A stretch of DNA of 51,660 nt from an uncultured Spirochaetia bacterium (GTDB lineage Bacteria; Spirochaetota; UBA4802; JAGODF01): NCBI GenBank assembly GCA_937967705.1, contig CALCJG010000422.1:1-51660 (forward strand). Reading direction: 5' to 3'. The position numbers and the translations under genes are program-made. The notes beneath the pieces were generated by a model. That model was not told where the DNA came from. It worked only from the letters and a program-made list of their open reading frames with translations, and did no database searches. This document shows positions 48,814-51,660 of the stretch, in pieces (positions within the stretch are counted from its first letter, which is position 1; the number at the start of each line of letters is the position of its first letter).

Positions 48814-51660
48814 ATGCAACCTTCCGGTCAATCTAAATCAATCAAACTGAGATTTGTCACTGCGACTTCTCTCTTTGACGGCCATGACGCCTCCATAAAC
48901 ATCATCCGACGACTGCTGCAACAGGCTGGTGCTGAAGTCATCCACCTGGGTCACAACCGATCTGTCCGCGAGATTGTGGATGCAGCTATCCAGGAAGGCG
49001 TACACGCCATTGCCATCAGCTCGTATCAGGGAGGTCATATTGAATATTTCAAATACATGAAAGATCTTCTCAGTGAAAAGGGTGTGGATTTTATCCGAAT
49101 CTTCGGGGGTGGGGGCGGTGTTATCGTTCCTGAGGAAATTCATGAACTTGAGGCTTATGGTATTACACGAATATACTCCCCTGAAGACGGTCAGAGGATG
49201 GGGCTCAATGGAATCATCGATGATATGATGCAGAAAACAGCGGAAGTGCAATACCCTCCCCTGGAGAAACAATGGGAGGAAAACTTTATCCGACACAACC
49301 ACTTAACAGTAAGTCATCTGATTTCTATGGCAGAGGCCGATGCGGAAGGTGTCAGCAACGGATTCACCGCCATCAAGCAGGATATCGACAAACACTCCCA
49401 AAGGGGATGTGTGATTGGTATAACGGGAACCGGGGGATCAGGTAAAAGCTCCCTGGAAGATGAGATTATCCGACGATTCCTTCATCATTACCCGGAAATA
49501 ACCCTCGCGATTCTTGCGGCAGACCCCACCAAGAAGAAAACCGGAGGGGCCCTTCTAGGAGACCGCATTCGAATGAATGCTCTAGGCTCTGAAAGTATAT
49601 ACATGCGTTCCCTGGCAACCCGTTCCTCCCAATCCGAACTGCCCGCCGTTATCCGGGATTCTATCGGTATTCTAAGAGCTGCTTCTTATGATATTATATT
49701 AGTGGAAACCCCCGGCATAGGCCAAGGGAATATCTCCATAACTGATTACTGCGACCTTTCGATTTACGTCATGACCTCGGAATATGGTGCCCCCAGCCAA
49801 TTGGAAAAGATAGACATGCTGGATTACGCTGATATGATTATCATCAACAAATTTGATCACAGTCATTCCCTCGATGCCCTGCGAGATGTCAGAAAACAAT
49901 ACCGCCGGAATCACAATATATTCGACTGCACAGACGAGGATCTACCCATATATGGAACCGTAGCAAGCAACTTCAACGACCCGGGTGTTGATCTCTTCTT
50001 CAGGGACCTTGTTAATAAAATCAATCTTCATGGGTCTGTACATCTGGACGAACCCAAAACTGTTGAGAAAAATATCATTTCCTCCCAGTATTCTCATGAA
50101 GCGGCCATTATCCCTCCCGATAGGGACCATTACCTAGCAGAGATTGCCGATACCGTACGAAGCTATCACCGTGAGACCGATGCCATCGCCAAACAGATCA
50201 CTGTCCATGACGCTCTGCAAACAGTTCGAAACCATATGGAAAAGGATCTCTGCAAAGAGAGTCCGATCCCATCAAATTCCGTTTCCATACCTGAAAAAGC
50301 CCTGAAAGTTCTGGAAAAATGGGAATCTGAATCTATCCGTCATATGCCTTTACCAGGGAGCGGTCCAAACGGCAATTCCCTGCCTGAGGGCCATTATATC
50401 AATTCACTTTCAGGCATCCCGATTCCCCTCATCGCCCTACCGCGATTCAGCAGCCGGAGTGACCTGTATCGATGGCTATGCCGGGAAAATATTCCCGGGC
50501 AGTTTCCCTACACCTCGGGGGTCTTTCCCTTACGAAGGCAGGGGGAAGACCCCAAAAGACAATTTGCCGGAGAAGGAACCCCCGAGAGAACTAATAAAAG
50601 GTTTCACTATCTGACCCGAAATGACGATGCCAAGCGTCTCAGCACCGCATTCGATTCCGTTACCCTTTACGGTGAAGACCCAAGCGAAAGCCCGGATATC
50701 TTCGGAAAGATCGGGGAAAGCGGCGTCAGCATATGCACTCTTGATGACATGAAAAAACTGTATCATGGATTCGATCTCTGCTCACCATCAACGAGTGTAT
50801 CTATGACTATAAACGGACCGGCACCCGTCATTCTGGCCTTTTTCTTCAATACCGCTATCGATCAGCAAGTAGAGCAATTCATTGCGGAAAATGGTCATGA
50901 TCCCTCAGAAGAGGAGAAGCGTCGCATACACATGCATGTCCTGGAAAACATTCGGGGCACGGTTCAGGCGGATATACTCAAGGAAGATCAAGGACAAAAT
51001 TCTTGTATCTTCGCTACCGGATTTGCCTTAAAGATGATGGGTGATATCCAGGAGTATTTCATCCGGAACAATGTCAGGAACTTCTATTCTGTCAGCATCA
51101 GCGGATATCACATAGCCGAAGCAGGGGCCAATCCCGTAACACAACTGGCCTTTACCCTTGCCAATGCATTTACCTATGTGGAATACTATATCAGCCGTGG
51201 AATGAACATCGATGATTTCGCTGCCAATCTCTCCTTCTTTTTCTCAAGCGGCATGGAACCGGAATACAATGTTCTCATAAGGGTCGCTCGTCGAATCTGG
51301 GCCATCGCCATGAAGAATAAATACGGCGCAAATGAAAAGAGTCAGCGATTAAAGTGCCACATACAGACTTCCGGTCGCTCCCTTCATGCCCAGGAGATGC
51401 AGTTTAACGATATTCGCACTACCCTTCAGGCTCTTATGGCTCTTAATGACAACTGCAACTCACTGCATACAAACTCCTATGACGAAGCCGTTACCACTCC
51501 TACGGAAGAATCGGTCCGACGCGCCATGGCAATCCAATTGATAATAGGAAAAGAATATGGGTTGTATAAAAACCAGAACCCCAACCAGGGCAGTTTTGTC
51601 ATGGAATATCTTACCGATGCCATGGAAGAAGCCGTATTGCGTGAATTCGAGTCCCTCAGT
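48814..51660 (+). CDS. icmF: Fused isobutyryl-CoA mutase IcmF (truncated at the window edge)
   Basis: Adenosylcobalamin-dependent interconversion of isobutyryl-CoA and butyryl-CoA, with a built-in GTPase chaperone. Domain order is that of IcmF: a B12-binding domain with His24 (DGHDAS, axial ligand) and the GGGGGVIV loop; a MeaB-like G domain with the P-loop (residues 205-212, GTGGSGKS), the VETPGIGQGN switch and INKFD; a linker; and the mutase domain starting near 564 with FPYTSGVFP and FAGEGTPERTNKRFHYL, then HIQTSGRSLHAQE. The last two are characteristic of IcmF rather than methylmalonyl-CoA mutase. AGGGG seven bases before the ATG supports the start. 949 codons are visible; about 130-150 more are expected. 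Branched-chain or butyrate metabolism fits the acyl-CoA genes at the other end. Confidence 0.93.
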   Translation, partial: MQPSGQSKSIKLRFVTATSLFDGHDASINIIRRLLQQAGAEVIHLGHNRSVREIVDAAIQEGVHAIAISSYQGGHIEYFKYMKDLLSEKGVDFIRIFGGGGGVIVPEEIHELEAYGITRIYSPEDGQRMGLNGIIDDMMQKTAEVQYPPLEKQWEENFIRHNHLTVSHLISMAEADAEGVSNGFTAIKQDIDKHSQRGCVIGITGTGGSGKSSLEDEIIRRFLHHYPEITLAILAADPTKKKTGGALLGDRIRMNALGSESIYMRSLATRSSQSELPAVIRDSIGILRAASYDIILVETPGIGQGNISITDYCDLSIYVMTSEYGAPSQLEKIDMLDYADMIIINKFDHSHSLDALRDVRKQYRRNHNIFDCTDEDLPIYGTVASNFNDPGVDLFFRDLVNKINLHGSVHLDEPKTVEKNIISSQYSHEAAIIPPDRDHYLAEIADTVRSYHRETDAIAKQITVHDALQTVRNHMEKDLCKESPIPSNSVSIPEKALKVLEKWESESIRHMPLPGSGPNGNSLPEGHYINSLSGIPIPLIALPRFSSRSDLYRWLCRENIPGQFPYTSGVFPLRRQGEDPKRQFAGEGTPERTNKRFHYLTRNDDAKRLSTAFDSVTLYGEDPSESPDIFGKIGESGVSICTLDDMKKLYHGFDLCSPSTSVSMTINGPAPVILAFFFNTAIDQQVEQFIAENGHDPSEEEKRRIHMHVLENIRGTVQADILKEDQGQNSCIFATGFALKMMGDIQEYFIRNNVRNFYSVSISGYHIAEAGANPVTQLAFTLANAFTYVEYYISRGMNIDDFAANLSFFFSSGMEPEYNVLIRVARRIWAIAMKNKYGANEKSQRLKCHIQTSGRSLHAQEMQFNDIRTTLQALMALNDNCNSLHTNSYDEAVTTPTEESVRRAMAIQLIIGKEYGLYKNQNPNQGSFVMEYLTDAMEEAVLREFESLS

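Noticed and set aside
1..51660. CRISPR arrays, tRNA or rRNA genes, transposons or prophage genes
   Set aside because: I found no regularly spaced repeats, no cloverleaf or rRNA core sequences and no transposase, integrase or phage structural proteins.

Overview
This 51.7 kb window most likely comes from a spirochaete (Spirochaetota), probably a free-living one with an LPS-bearing, Leptospira-like envelope. The strongest evidence is the flagellar hook protein FlgE. Counted from its second Met, it has Lys165, Cys178 and Asn179 at the positions of the spirochaete-specific lysinoalanine hook crosslink. Supporting signs are an LptE-like lipoprotein, a CarD regulator next to a PIN/TRAM protein, a UAP1-type nucleotidyltransferase and a protein resembling the Leptospira LIC_10091 family. 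The assignment is inference from protein families; no rRNA is present.

Layout. (1) 1-1913, plus strand: the end of a short-chain dehydrogenase, a 3-hydroxyacyl-CoA dehydrogenase and a TetR regulator, suggesting acyl-CoA metabolism. (2) 1962-7760, minus: a corrinoid-activation type ferredoxin/ASKHA protein, a small exported protein, a UAP1-like pyrophosphorylase, an iron-sulfur flavoprotein, a membrane PIN/TRAM protein and CarD. (3) 7999-11873, minus: penicillin-binding protein 1A, a tiny membrane protein and an HtrA protease (envelope biogenesis). (4) 12158-18431, minus: a membrane SpoIIE-type phosphatase with TPRs, then the hook operon fliK-flgD-flgE. (5) 18777-24547: a small conserved protein, a plus-strand set (SET-domain protein, polysaccharide deacetylase, LIC_10091-like protein), an M23 peptidase, a secreted unknown and acylphosphatase. 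(6) 24560-30483, minus: putative metallopeptidase, recN, nadK, a papain-type protease, purD. (7) 30696-36865: a multi-domain metallophosphoesterase, a soluble histidine kinase, a membrane sensor overlapping a STAS/zinc-ribbon protein, and an unknown acidic/lysine-rich protein. (8) 36866-48662, minus: a class I adenylate cyclase, holA, an lptE-like gene, a 1621-residue GH13 amylase/GT5 glycogen synthase fusion, a lipoprotein and an AEC-type permease. (9) 48814-51660, plus: fused isobutyryl-CoA mutase IcmF, cut by the window edge.

Functionally this is mostly chromosomal core and envelope content, with many signalling proteins. B12-dependent acyl-CoA chemistry appears at both ends. I found no rRNA, tRNA, CRISPR array, transposase, integrase or phage module. 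The most unusual items are the amylase/glycogen synthase fusion, a gene whose 3' hairpin can pair with its own ribosome binding site, the SET-domain gene cluster, the two-gene membrane sensor/STAS cassette and the class I adenylate cyclase.
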